Part shown: positions 1-12,000 of the stretch, in pieces
Position numbering within the stretch: position 1 is the first letter of the stretch
How the letters are laid out: every line of letters starts with the position of its first letter
From: Astragalus membranaceus
Taxonomy: Eukaryota; Streptophyta; Magnoliopsida; Fabales; Fabaceae
NCBI GenBank assembly: GCA_039519185.1
Contig: CM076846.1
Span: 110,084,442 to 110,148,441, forward strand
Length of the DNA: 64,000 bases
Direction: 5' to 3'
The notes under the pieces: model-generated
Told to the model about the DNA's origin: nothing
The model's input: the letters and a program-made list of their open reading frames with translations, nothing else
Databases searched by the model: none
Made by a program: the position numbers and the translations under genes

Positions 1-712
1 ATAGAATAGAAACAAATAGAAAAAAATAAAGATGAAAAACTGAAATATTGCATTTTATAGATACGAAAAAACCTGCCCAAATAGATAAAACAAATCAAAC
101 AGAAAATATATGGATGAAAGGAAGAGGATAGCTGACACGCCTATGTATGAGTGACTAGTCATAAAAAGTAAAGATGGATGAAAAACTGAGACCATCCGAA
201 ATCGTATAATCTGAATAGTTAGTGGCAGAAATAGATGGTTTTTTATAGACTAAGATATTCATATTAGTATATAGTTGCTCAATATAACATAAGCATAGCA
301 TTAATCAATATATGATCGTAACATTGTAAAAATAAATACTTGTGTCAAGTAGAGATAGTTACGTATATTTATCTCACTCATATCACAATGTATTATTTAT
401 TCTATTATTGTATTACGATAAAACATGTAATTTTGTCTTTTAGTTGTTGAGGCATTAAAGTGTATTATATATGAGTGACAATCATTTGCTTAGTTGGTAA
501 GAGGTATCGAAAAAGTATCTGAGAAGTATCCTTAGTTGGTAAGAAGTATCAAAGATGTATCTGAAAAGTATCGAGTCAAATATTTTTTAAAAAGAATTAA
601 AAAATTATTGGATACTCTTTGGGTACGTATCGGGAAGTATCAGATGCGTATTGGTATCGGATACGTATCCGATACAGGTACGTCTCCATTTTTGAAGTAT
701 CGGGGCTTCATA
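1..712. other. AT-rich flank ending in a GTATC/GATAC-rich block
   Basis: No gene is supported. From about 485 the sequence becomes dense in GTATC and GATAC words (for example 'gagaagtatc', 'ggatacgtatccgatac') and ends in 'gtatcggggcttcatag' exactly where homology to the LTR on its right begins. That abrupt change suggests either the end of another mobile element inserted into the LTR or a deletion/rejoining point. I recognise the style of such GATACG-rich ends in plant repeats but cannot name the family. Confidence 0.5.
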
Positions 713-3017
713 GGCGGTCGTCCTCCCCAATCACGTCGTCACCATCAGCAAGCACCACCGTAAGGCTCAGTGTTGTCCCTCCTGTCACCGTTGGCCGTGA
801 ATCCCAGGAAAAGCAAAAAACAACATATAAAAAAAAAGAGAAGGGCAATCAGATTAGAAGAATGAAGAGAAAATATAGAAAATATAAAAAAAAAATAATA
901 AAAAAAAGACAAGAGGAGCCGTAGCCTTACCCACTAGTTCCGGCCACCGTAGACGGTGGCCGTTCGCCCCAAGCACCGTCAACCCTCATCCTTCCCGTCG
1001 CCATAACCGACCACCACCACTGTCAAAAAAACGCCACCGAACAACAGCCCAGCAGCAAAACCACACCACGGCCATCTCAGCCACCACGATCCATCTCCCC
1101 AACCGTACCAAAACCCCATATCGTGACTGCCGCGAACACCACTATGACCACCATAGAAAGCACCGTCGCACACCATAGTAGGTAGGAGAGGAGAGAAGAG
1201 AGCGGAAATTTAGAGAGAAAGGAAGCGAGGGTCGGTGAGTAAGGGGGAAAATCGAAGCTAGGTTTTGAGGGAGAGAAGCGACGGCGAGGAGAGGGGAGTG
1301 GCGGTGGTGAAAGGAAGAAAAACAGAGCTAGGGAGAAGAGGGCTGAACGGCGCACAGAGAAGAGGAGTAGAGGTTGAGGGTTGAATGGCGCGGTGGAGAG
1401 AAAGGAGACGGCGCAATGGGGGAGGGGAGAGGCGTCGCACACGGTGAACGGCGGCGAGAGGGAAGATCAGAAAATTAGGGTTAGGGGGGATTAGGAGAAG
1501 GCGCGGCGCAGCTGAGACTTGAGAGAGAAATGAATTAGGTTTTCCAAAAAACCTAATTTCCCTTTATACCTCTTCCCAATTCCCATTTTATTTTATTTTA
1601 ATTTTATTTTTAATATTCAGATTACTCTTTACACCTCTCATTTTCCATTACGCACCTCCCTCTACTTTGGCCCAGATTTCGCAGCAATACAAGTTGGGCT
1701 GCTGGGTGTTATTCGCACCCCCTCTATTTAATTATACAGCCCCCTTCTAATAACACCCTATTTTACCATTTCACCCCCTTTCTCGTTTTTTTAATTTAAT
1801 TCTCTGCAGGACAAAATAATTTCTCATAAATCAAAAACTTTGTTAATAGTCTTGTGAAGCCTTTGCTTGCATGATTATTAACAACGAGGTACTAGTGGCG
1901 ATCACTTGGACCCTTTGCTCAATTGATCATCATGAACGCCTAATTTTCCTAAAGATTTTCACTAAATCAAAAACTTTGTTAGTAGTCTTGCGAAGCCTTT
2001 GCTTGCATGATTATTAACAATGGAGTGCTAACGGTGGTCACTTGGAGCCTTTGCTCAATTGATCATCATGAAAGCTCAATTTTCACAAATTAAACAAGAT
2101 AAAAAAAAACAAAAAAACGTTTTCCAAACAAAGAAGAACTACGTAGCTTTGAATTCTCCATCGCACCGGGAGATACGTAGGAGCGGGTCACATCCCGTCA
2201 AGCATAACAAATAAAAATCATTTTCACAATAAGTTTTCAACAATTATTTTCAAAAGAACAAGAACTACGTCGCCTTTGATTCTCCACCCGGAGATACGTA
2301 GGAGCAGGGCCACGCCCCTGTCAAGCGCAAAAACAAATAATTTCTAAATAAAAAATACAAACACATCTCTTTCAAAAATCAAAAATCTTATTTTCAAAGT
2401 AGGGGATTAAGTCGGTCGTACGGCTGGGTTAATCATTGTTTTAGGATAAGTGAACTGTGGTCCTTCAGAGCCCCAGCGCTCCTTCAGCCCCCAGCGGCCC
2501 TTCAGACCCCCAGTGGTCCTTCAACACAGATCACACAATCCTAAAACCCCTATATTAAAAAACACCAAACACACGAACATTTTCTACACAAGAACTACGT
2601 AGCTTTGAATTCTCCATCGCACCGGGAGATACGTAGGAGCGGGCCATGTCCCGTCAAGCACTTTTTCTAAAAACCCTTTTTTTTCCCTTTCTCTCCAAAA
2701 ATAAAAAATCTATTAAGTTCCTTAATTCATTGTCAATAAGAAGTACAGAGGCAAAGTTGAATATTTTCAGGTCAACATATAAAAACCACATATTTAATTA
2801 AAGGTTCCCTCTCAGTAGAGAGGACGTGTGGGGTGCTAACACCTTCCCCGCACGTAACCGACCCCCGAACCCAAAACTCTCAGTTTTCAAAGGCCAATCG
2901 CTTTCCAAAAAGGTTTTCCTAATATTTTCCTTAATAAATATTGGTGGCGGCTTCATTGTCTTAGAACAAGTTGTGAACGAGGAAGGTTCTCCCTCGGGGA
3001 CTTTTTCGGGCGCAACA
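713..3017 (+). repeat. Left (5') LTR, 5' end missing or displaced
   Basis: This 2.3-kb stretch matches 10406-12709 with an offset of 9692-9693 bases and only scattered differences by eye (for example 'cttggaccc' near 1907 versus 'cttggagcc' near 11599). It ends in '...gcgcaaca', and homology starts abruptly at 713. Minus-strand open frames inside it, of up to 121 codons, recur unchanged in the other LTR and resemble nothing known, so they are by-products of GC-rich LTR sequence rather than genes. Confidence 0.85.
2136..2660 (+). repeat. Three copies of an ACGTA-stem hairpin motif in the left LTR
   Basis: A motif of about 66-69 bases occurs at 2136-2204, 2262-2326 and 2592-2660. Each begins 'gaactacgt', contains 'gggagatacgtaggagc' or a close variant, and ends 'gtcaagc'. 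In the first copy 'ctacgta' (2139-2145) is the exact reverse complement of 'tacgtag' (2174-2180), with a second small stem cggg/cccg behind it. The arrangement suggests a structured element in the transcript. A further diverged copy lies outside the LTR at 4176-4243. Confidence 0.7.
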
Positions 3018-3019
3018 GC

Positions 3020-3037
3020 TGGCGACTTCACTGGGGA
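3020..3037 (+). other. Primer-binding site
   Basis: TGGCGACTTCACTGGGGA begins three bases after the LTR end and starts with TGG, the complement of a tRNA CCA tail. It resembles the tRNA-Arg primer sites known from Ogre/Tat elements. The tRNA assignment is from memory of the family and was not searched. Confidence 0.7.
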
Positions 3038-3234
3038 CACTAAATTTTTTTTTTTTTTTTAAAAAAAATGGGTCAAGCCTAATTAATTAAATGTGTGGTT
3101 TATATGATTGATTTGAATATCTTGCTTTGCCTCTCTTCTTCTTCCTTTTTCCTAAGCATGTTACGTCCATGTGCATTCTTCTTCTATGTTTGTTTTTGCA
3201 ATAGATAGTTACTTTTTTGCTTAGTTCCCTCATG

Positions 3235-3354
3235 CATTTCTTCCCCTTTCTTATCATGTCCCCTTCTTCTCTGCTCCCTTTCCTATGGTAAGCACATGCA
3301 TACTTCCCCTTTCTTATCATGTCCCCTTCTTCTTTGCTCCCTTTCTTGAGGTAA
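3235..3354 (+). repeat. 63-bp tandem duplication in the leader
   Basis: Two adjacent copies of a CT-rich unit containing 'ttcttatcatgtcccc' and ending in 'ggtaag' start near 3239 and 3303. The copies differ at only a few positions. Confidence 0.75.
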
Positions 3355-4175
3355 GTAGTGCATTGTTATTGGCACCCTAGATTAGTTTATATTGGATCGA
3401 TATTGAACCCTAGGATAAACAACATGCTATTTGTCTGGACTGCTCTGGATTTTCATTTGCAGGTGGGGAAGGGTAGTTATTCCTAGGTGTTGTGCCCTCG
3501 ACACACACTTCACATCCTATACTTGTGAGCATTGAGTGGGGCCTAAAACCCAAGGTCTGAACAAAAACCTAGGAGAGTGGGAACGATTAGTGACTGCCAT
3601 TCGTAGACCTTTGTCTGTATGGCTCTCATGAAAGTTCTGCCCAAGAGTGCGCTTTGTCATGATGCCTCACACTCGGTAGCTTTCTACGATTGTGGGTGCC
3701 ATCATGAGAGAGACTTTAGCTCTTGGTTGCCATTGTAAGGAAGTGATTAGAACCTACATGGAAGGATTACCCCTTTCGTCGACTTTAGACCCTAGGATTC
3801 CCACCCTTTGTAGGACACGGGGGCACGCCTTTGTTTGTTGCATTAGTTTAGGCATTCCTTTTTCTTAAACTCTATTTCAAAATCGTAGAAAATAATATCC
3901 TTATTTTCTTACCCTCTTTTTATGTAAATGACACATCATTTCGCATCCACATCATTTCGCATTCACATCGTTTCGCACCATTGCATTTGCATCTAACAGA
4001 AGTTTGAAAAAAAAATTCATCTTGCATTCCCTTTCATTACATAAAGATAAAACAAAAAATAATTATCATCTGCATAGCATAAGCATTTCATTTATAATCA
4101 TGCAAAAAAAATCCTCGTCAAGTTCATCCAAGATGAGACATTCATGCATAGGCATTATTTCAAAAAAGACACAGT

Positions 4176-4244
4176 AGAACTACGCAAGCTTTGATTCCTC
4201 ATTTACAATGGGGATACGTAGGAGCGGGTCATACCCGTCAAGCA
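4176..4244 (+). repeat. Fourth, diverged copy of the ACGTA hairpin motif
   Basis: It begins 'gaactacgcaagctttgatt', carries 'ggggatacgtaggagcgggt' and ends 'cccgtcaagca'. The outer stem is reduced to ctacg/cgtag, while the cggg/cccg stem is kept. It lies in the internal region, not in the LTR. Confidence 0.65.
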
Positions 4245-5352
4245 CATTTTTCTAAAACCTTTTTTTTTTCCAATAAATCATTTGCATCTGCAAATAATTT
4301 TCAAAATCATGTTCCAAAACTAAAAAACAAAAAAGAAAATCATTGTGAGTATCATGCATCGCATTGCACAAAAAAATGAAAACAAGAAAGCATCTCATTC
4401 ATAATCATGAATAAAAATCATCATGTAGCATTCATGCACCATTTCATTAACCTCATCACTTTGGTTCAAATACATCATTCATCCATACATGCATCTTTCA
4501 AAAAAGGAAGGGACATTGGCATTTCATACTTTGCCTTGCCTCTAAAAAAAAATCATCATTTAGAAAAAAAAAAAAAGAGAAGCATCATTCTTGCATCTTT
4601 CATCATTCAAAAGAAAAAAAGGGGCATTGGTATTTCGTACCTTGTCTCGCCTCTAAAAAATAAAAAAATAAAAAATCAAAATCAAAAATGATTTTGAAAA
4701 AAAAAAGGGGGGCATCAATCTTGCATCATTCGCATTGGCATTCCATGTTTTGTCTTGCATTAAAAATAACAAAATTATTTAGAATAAGCCACACTCTTCG
4801 AGTGGTCATTCTCCACGCATTTGCATCATACTTGCGTATCATAATTTGTTCATTCATTCATTGCATAAAATAAGAGTTGTGATGAGAAGCGAGACGTTCT
4901 TGCGAAACAATCATCCTTTTTGAAAAAGTTTATCCTTACTTGGTTGCAAATTCAAGGTGTTCCAAGGCACCCAGTTTTTCAAAAGCACTGCATCCCATCC
5001 ATTCCACGACAAAAGACTGAAATAGTGTATCAAAGAAAAAACAAATTTTTAACTGATGTTAACTCTCTGTGAAGCATTCTTCTAATGAGCGTGCATGCTA
5101 TGAGTACATTCTCTTGTTTGAGTCCGTTGGTTTTCCTCCCTTACCACAGTTTCCCGTCCAAGTCTAGACCCGCCCCGTCCACCCATAAAGTGCATATTCT
5201 CCCCATCCGTGCGTATTTGACTTTTGGTTCAAGTCCTCCATGCTGGGGCAAGTCTGTGATCATTAATTCCCCTTGATTAATATCATATTCCTTCAGTGCA
5301 AGTCTCTCAAAAAAATAATAATAATAATATAATAAACAAGAAAACAAGCTCG

Positions 5353-5430
5353 CTAGGTTGAAAACCCGCAAAGGGCAGCCTAGGCAAAAAGGAGCGCCCG
5401 GTGGACTGAAAACTCACAAAGAGCGGTCCA
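5353..5430 (+). repeat. Two tandem hairpin units with compensatory changes
   Basis: Unit 1 pairs ctagg (5353-5357) with cctag (5379-5383) and, inside, ccc (5365-5367) with ggg (5373-5375). Unit 2 pairs tggac (5402-5406) with gtcca (5426-5430) and ctc (5413-5415) with gag (5421-5423). The unpaired parts are nearly the same (tgaaaa; loops gcaaa and acaaa), while both stems changed on both sides. That pattern argues for a conserved RNA fold of unknown role in this non-coding element. Confidence 0.65.
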
Positions 5431-7199
5431 GGCAAAAATTAGGACACAAAAAAGGAAAAAAGAGCAAACACATGAAGATAGATAAATTATTGTTCTAAAG
5501 TTAAGTCTTATAGAAATAAGCAATCGGGATTTGAAATGAAGTTTGGCCATCTCCTCAAAAAAAAACCCCCAAAAATCCCAGAAAGTCCCTTTCCTACCCA
5601 CCTTGAGCCAAGGAAAACCAAAATCCAAAAATCACCCTAGACAAGGATCACCCCAAATAAAAAAAAATAAAGGAAAACAGTGCATCGCTTTTTATCAGCT
5701 CACCCGAGTCGAAGAAGGAAAAGAATCATAAAACAAGAAAGGAAAAGAGAAAATCAAAAAAAGGGGATTCAAAAATGAAAATCCCGAAACAAAAGAAAAT
5801 ACAAAAGAAATGTAAGTCGTGAGCTGGTACATGTTACCACAAAATACAAGAGATCCTTGTCTAAATAAACCTTCAAACACTTCATCATCCCAACACCTGA
5901 TTCCATAAACCTTCAAACACTTCCTTTGGCCTCAACATCAAACCCCTTAGTCATTCTACCATGAGACACGAATTTGCTTTAACAGAGCCCAAACAAGCCC
6001 AAATAACCATCTTCCTCATAGACCATTAACCGTCAATCAACGCCGAACAAAACTCATCCTCCCATTAGCCTCAAACACTTCACCAAGCCTAACCCTCCTT
6101 CCTCCACAAAACACCACAATCCCGAAAAGTCCATTCCGATCAATGACTGGTTGCTTTTGTTCACTCGAATTCTAATCTTAGGACGAACAAGCTTATCTAT
6201 GTACAATGTGTTTGCTCAAACGAAAAACAAACGATCAGAAAAAAGAAAGCTGATCAAGAAAGAATAAACCCTCAGAAAAAAGAGAACTGAGGAAACAAAA
6301 ACGAACAGTCAGAAAAAAGAAAGCTGACAAAATAAAAAAGAGGGACTTGCACTCCAAAACACATTCAAGATGCATTAAAACAAGGTTTAGTGATCACCAG
6401 GTAAGGATTCTTTCGCACCAAAAGTCAAGACATCAGTAGAGGACCAAAGATTTGCACTGAGAATACCACTCAGACCCAAAAGTTGGGGCATTCTCTTCAC
6501 CACCCACACACCCTAGTCTTGGGAAAGTCTGTTCAATGCCCATCCCATGTCATTCCAGTTGTCAAGGTCATTCCAAAGTGGGGCAAGTGCATTCCCATTC
6601 CTTCACCTCATTCATTCCCATAAAAACCTCACCGGGGCAATCTCTCAACTCACTGTCCTAAACAAGACCTTGTCATTCTGATTGGGGCAGTTTTGTCCTT
6701 GTTATGACTGGGGCAACATCAAATTCTGTGGGTTGAAGCAAAACCCCCCCTCATTCCAGCTTTCATCCCAAGAGTCGAAGCGCTCCCAATTCATCATCTT
6801 CTACACCCCTAGTTGTTGTCACCACTAGACAGGGGCAAACTATTCACTCATCAAAGACCTGAATCGGGGCAATCTTGTATCTCTTGATCCCTCACAAGCT
6901 TCGGCAATAGCCATGTCGGTCATTCCTTCACTTGCCATAAATGTCCATGCCCTAAACCAATTCCAAGTTAACTGACTCATTCATGCATGCTTACTAGACA
7001 ATGCTTCAAAAAGAGAGAACACCAGTCGTTTACGTGATATCTAAAATTCAGTCAAAGAGAAAACAAGTGAGGTTGTTTGTAAATAAAAACCTTGAGAACA
7101 CCAGAGTTTGAATCAAATTCAATTTTTCAACAGAATGGTCAATAATCATCTCAAGTCCTTGCATTCAAAGTCTCGCATCTCATCATCACAAAAATGTTT

Positions 7200-8290
7200 A
7201 CCTCATGCATCTAGGCATATGCATCAAAGCATTACATTTGCATCTTCACATTTTGTGCATTCATCACATAGTAAAAAAAAAACGTTCCACATCAGTTGCA
7301 CCATATTAATACTTGCATTTCATAGAAGAAAATAGTAAAGAAGAAAAAGCAGAAATCTTTTCATTGCATTGGCATCATATTAATGTTCGCACTTCATAAA
7401 AAAGGAAAAGAACAAAATCGTTGCATGTCGTTCATCATTAGAGCATTACATTTTGCATCAGATATTTCATAGAAAAAGCAAAGGAAGCAAAAGAAAACAA
7501 AGAAAAGAAACCACAAAAGCAACACAAAAGCATTCCATGTCATTCATCATTTCACAAAGCATTCCTTTGTCATTTCATCATCAAACATTAAAGCAGTGCA
7601 TACGCATCATATTAACGTTAGCATTTCCATAAAAGAAAAAAGAACAAGAATCATTGCATCAAACATCAGAGCATTGCATCATATTAATGTCTGCATTTCA
7701 TAGAAGAAGCAAAAAGAAATAAACAGAAGTTAGAACAGGAGCATTTCATTCATCAAAACATCAATCACCGCATACATTTGCATTCAAACATCAAAGCAAT
7801 ACAGTTGCATCACATCAATACCGGCATCTCATAAAAGAAAAGAAAGCTAAAACATCCCATGTCATTCATCATTTCATGTCATTCATCATTTTACAGCAAT
7901 GTCCCCATTTCATAAAAAAAAAATAATAAAAAAAGGGGAAGAGAAAGAGTTTTCCATTGCATATCATCTGCCATTTCATTACATATCATCAAACCCCAAA
8001 ATGTTGCATTCGCATACCTGCACTTCATAAAAAGAGCAAAAGAAAAGAAGAGGAGAAAAGCGAAAGAACAAATAAAGTCAGGCATTGCAATCATCAAGCA
8101 TATAAGAACAGTAAAAAATCATGCATTCATAAGCAAAAGAAAAAGAAAATCATGCATTGCGTACAGACAAGAGAAGAAAAGGAAAATCATTGCATTCATC
8201 AAGCATATAGGAACAGTAGAAGATCATACATTCATCCGACATAGACAAAGGAAATAAGAAGCTCATCATTCATCATAAGAAAAAAGAAAA
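7200..8290 (+). repeat. Degenerate, irregular repeats built on a 'catattaatgt..gcatttcata' core
   Basis: Variants of a core reading 'catcatattaatgttcgca' followed by 'ttcataaaaaa' recur near 7292, 7370, 7600, 7675, 7805 and 8005, separated by A-rich linkers. The spacing is irregular (about 75-230 bp) and divergence is high, so this looks like an old expanded tandem region rather than a fresh satellite. Confidence 0.45.
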
Positions 8291-8771
8291 CAGCAATCAT
8301 GGCATTTGCATTGCACGCATTTGTTCATTTTCAACTACAGGTACCAAGAGAGGGTGAGCACTTCGGTGTTAGCCCTCGCCCCCAGATTCCAGAAAATGTT
8401 CCCCCAAGTTGGGAGTTCAGAAAGAAAAAAGAAAAGAGAGAAATAGAAAAGAAGGAGAGAAAAGAAAAGAGAGTGCTCAAGCGCGCATTGCGGATTGGAG
8501 CACAGAGATCATCGCTCCCTTCTGCCCAGGTCTCACGTCGCGTACGAGCAACGCGATGGACCGCAGCCCCATGTGAGGTTCAACGGAATAGTTGTATCAG
8601 CCTAAGATACAGTGGACGCCGTGCATTGATCAGTATATCAGTTCCGGAGCTGATAACGATCCCCCCGGTCGCTCGAAAAGGCCAACAGGAAGCGTGCTCC
8701 TCAAAGCCACGTGCAAACTCGGATTCACCAAGAGTTCGTTTAAGGATTACAGGTTTTAGGCAGCCTGGGCA

Positions 8772-8917
8772 ATTTACCGCTTTCTGCACGCCAAGTGCCC
8801 ATTTACCGCTTTCTGCACGCCAAGTGCCCATTTACCGCTTTCTGCACGCCAAGTGCCCATTTACCTCTTTTATGCACGCCAAGTGCCCGTTTACCGCTTT
8901 CTGCACGCCAAGTGCCC
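8772..8917 (+). repeat. Five-copy 29-bp tandem array
   Basis: Units start at 8772, 8801, 8830, 8859 (30 bp) and 8889, each a variant of 'tttaccgctttctgcacgcc' followed by 'aagtgccc', with a partial sixth at the end. The array lies 125 bp before the polypurine tract. Tandem arrays in this 3' untranslated position are known from Tat-lineage elements, where they are considered a source of satellite DNA. Confidence 0.9.
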
Positions 8918-9041
8918 GTTTTACCTTTTTTGCCTCAGGTTTCTCTAGGTAGACAAAATTGGTATAATTTCTGAATTCTTTATTTCTATTTTGCCTCGGA
9001 ATATGTTTCGGCCAATTCATATTCCTTGTCAAAATCCAAAT

Positions 9042-9054
9042 AAAGAGGGGCAGT
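9042..9054 (+). other. Polypurine tract
   Basis: The tract aaagaggggcagt directly precedes the TGTTAT start of the right LTR, in the place where second-strand synthesis is primed. Confidence 0.75.
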
Positions 9055-12000
9055 TGTTATACCCCAATTTTGTCCGTCTTCTTTTTCTAGTTTTAGTCGT
9101 TTATTTTACTTAAATCGTGTTTTGAAGTCGCGTAATTACGAGAATCATCAGTATGGCGTCTCAGTTACTAATCCTAGCCAATTTCAATTACCCTGTTCAA
9201 CTAAATCGAAATACCGTTGTTTTAAATTAGGCATGCACGCGAATGATCGGTCGTTTCGTGCGTTCTTCAATTTAATCTTTGTACTTGGATTTAGCCGAAC
9301 CTAATTGGGACTACCAAAGTCATTTTTCTCGCGATTGGGCTTGTCGTTTCAATTTGGGCTTAAGAACGCAATTCCAAGTTAATTTTTAGCGTTTTTAGTT
9401 AACAGGCCCATTTTTCTATTTTTGGGCCTCGTTTTAGCGTATTTGTTTAGTCTGGCCCGTTCTCGTCTTTGTATTTGGCCCGACTCCTTTTTCTTGTTAT
9501 TAATCTTATTTTGTTTATATAATTTATTTAAGCAATATAGTATCAAAAAATGGCAAAAAAAATTCTATTTAATTTTATTTACAATTTAAGAGAGTTCAAA
9601 GGTCCAAATGTCCAAAAAAAATACAAAAAAAATTACATCAAAAAAGGCCCAAATGGCCAGATCCGAAAATACAAGTCATAGAGCGGATTAGGGTTTCCTA
9701 GCAGCACTCCAAGCTGCTGCAGCTGCTGATGGGCTTGGATCCAAACCTGAAAAAATATTCAGAGCCCAGTCAAAATACAATCAATGCCTAAACCTGAAAA
9801 TGCAATATAAATCAGCAGTCAAACAGCAGTGGACAGACACGATTTTCGAGGTAAACAGCACAAAAAAAAACGATTAGGGTTTTACACTGGAACCCTAATC
9901 ACAAAGTTTTAAAAAACAGAAGCAGTAGTGGTTCAGCAGCAGCAGCAGATATCCAAAGGTAGCAGAGCAGTAATAGGAAGAAGATCAGAAGCTGGAGAAC
10001 AGGTAAGTTAGCTTCTACTCTTGTCTATGTATATATTCTGTTAACTAGAATAGTTTAGAATTTTAAAAATGTGAATATTAGTGTTGAAAGTAGATTAAAT
10101 CCTTTTTAAAAAAAAAAACATGAACAGATTAGTTTGATCACAAGCAGATCAGGACAGTAAATAGATTAGTTTTTTTTTTTAAATTATCACACTTGTAGGT
10201 AAAAAATCAAAAAAACAGAAGGCCAAAATCATACCCCAAATTCGGTTTAGGTCTTAAATTTGGAATTGGAATAGGACAGCAAATACAAAGAAATCCAGAA
10301 ACAGATATAGCAGAAATCAAAACAGAGAAAACAAAATAAGAAAAGAGAAAATGTAAAAGCAGGAGGAACCGAAGCTTACCCCCTTTAGTTCCGACCACCG
10401 TAGACGGCGGTCGTCCTCCCCAATCACGTCGTCACCATCAGCAAGCACCACCGTAAGGCTCAGTGTTGTCCCTCCTGTCACCGTTGGCCGTGAATCCCAG
10501 GAAAAGCAAAAAACAACATATAAAAAAAAAGAGAAGGGCAATCAGATTAGAAGAATGAAGAGAAAATATAGAAAATATAAAAAAAAATAATAAAAAAAAG
10601 ACAAGAGGAGCCGTAGCCTTACCCACTAGTTCCGGTTACCGTAGACGGTGGCCGTTCGCCCCAAGCACCGTCAACCCTCATCCTTCCCGTCGCCATAACC
10701 GACCACCACCACTGTCAAAAAAACGCCACCGAACAACCGCCCAGCAGCAAAACCACACCACGGCCATCTCAGCCACCACGATCCATCTCCCCAACCGTAC
10801 CAAAACCCCATATCGTGACTGCCGCGAACACCACTATGACCACCATAGAAAGCACCGTCGCACACCATAGTAGGTAGGAGAGGAGAGAAGAGAGCGGAAA
10901 TTTAGAGAGAAAGGAAGCGAGGGTCGGTGAGTAAGGGGGAAAATCGAAGCTAGGTTTTGAGGGAGAGAAGCGACGGCGAGGAGAGGGGAGTGGCGGTGGT
11001 GAAAGGAAGAAAAACAGAGCTAGGGAGAAGAGGGCTGAACGGCGCACAGAGAAGAGGAGTAGAGGTTGAGGGTTGAATGGCGCGGTGGAGAGAAAGGAGA
11101 CGGCGCAATGGGGGAGGGGAGAGGCGTCGCACACGGTGAACGGCGGCGAGAGGGAAGATCAGAAAATTAGGGTTAGGGGGGATTAGGAGAAGGCGCGGCG
11201 CAGCTGAGACTTGAGAGAGAAATGAATTAGGTTTTCCAAAAAACCTAATTTCCCTTTATACCTCTTCCCATTTCCCATTTTATTTTATTTTAATTTTATT
11301 TTTAATATTCAGATTACTCTTTACACCTCTCATTTTCCATTACGCACCTCCCTCTACTTTGGCCCAGATTTCGCAGCAATACAAGTTGGGCTGCTGGGTG
11401 TTATTCGCACCCCCTCTATTTAATTATACAGCCCCCTTCTAATAACACCCTATTTTACCATTTCACCCCCTTTCTCGTTTTTTTAATTTAATTCTCTGCA
11501 GGACAAAATAATTTCTCATAAATCAAAAACTTTGTTAATAGTCTTGTGAAGCCTTTGCTTGCATGATTATTAACAACGAGGTACTAGTGGCGATCACTTG
11601 GAGCCTTTGCTCAATTGATCATCATGAACGCCTAATTTTCCTAAAGATTTTCACTAAATCAAAAACTTTGTTAGTAGTCTTGCGAAGCCTTTGCTTGCAT
11701 GATTATTAACAATGGAGTGCTAACGGTGGTCACTTGGAGCCTTTGCTCAATTGATCATCATGAAAGCTCAATTTTCACAAATTAAACAAGATAAAAAAAA
11801 ACAAAAAAACGTTTTCCAAACAAAGAAGAACTACGTAGCTTTGAATTCTCCATCGCACCGGGAGATACGTAGGAGCGGGTCACATCCCGTCAAGCATAAC
11901 AAATAAAAATCATTTTCACAATAAGTTTTCAACAATTATTTTCAAAAGAACAAGAACTACGTCGCCTTTGATTCTCCACCCGGAGATACGTAGGAGCAGG

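Larger units (their letters stand above)
3018..9054 (+). other. Internal region of the LARD element, non-coding
   Basis: Six kilobases without a credible protein. It opens with a leader carrying a 63-bp tandem duplication, then a moderately complex stretch (about 3360-3850), and then long AT/CAT-rich low-complexity DNA with many 'gcattcatcat' words (about 3900-8330). Near the right end (about 8330-8770) GC content rises and a small hairpin appears (tatcag-ttccggag-ctgata, 8636-8655). This is followed by the 29-bp tandem array and the polypurine tract. The 217-codon frame at 8299-8952 runs through the tandem array and is not believed. Confidence 0.65.

Noticed and set aside
1077..1442. 121-codon minus-strand frame (identical at 10769-11134)
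   Set aside because: It lies in a GC-rich LTR segment, is repeated only because the LTR is repeated, and is a low-complexity Ser/Pro/Leu peptide without any domain.
8772..8917. CRISPR-like array
   Set aside because: Units are contiguous without spacers, and the setting is a plant retrotransposon.
8299..8952. 217-codon plus-strand frame in the LARD interior
   Set aside because: Its C-terminal third is translated from the 29-bp tandem array, and the rest is charged low-complexity sequence. No family resemblance.
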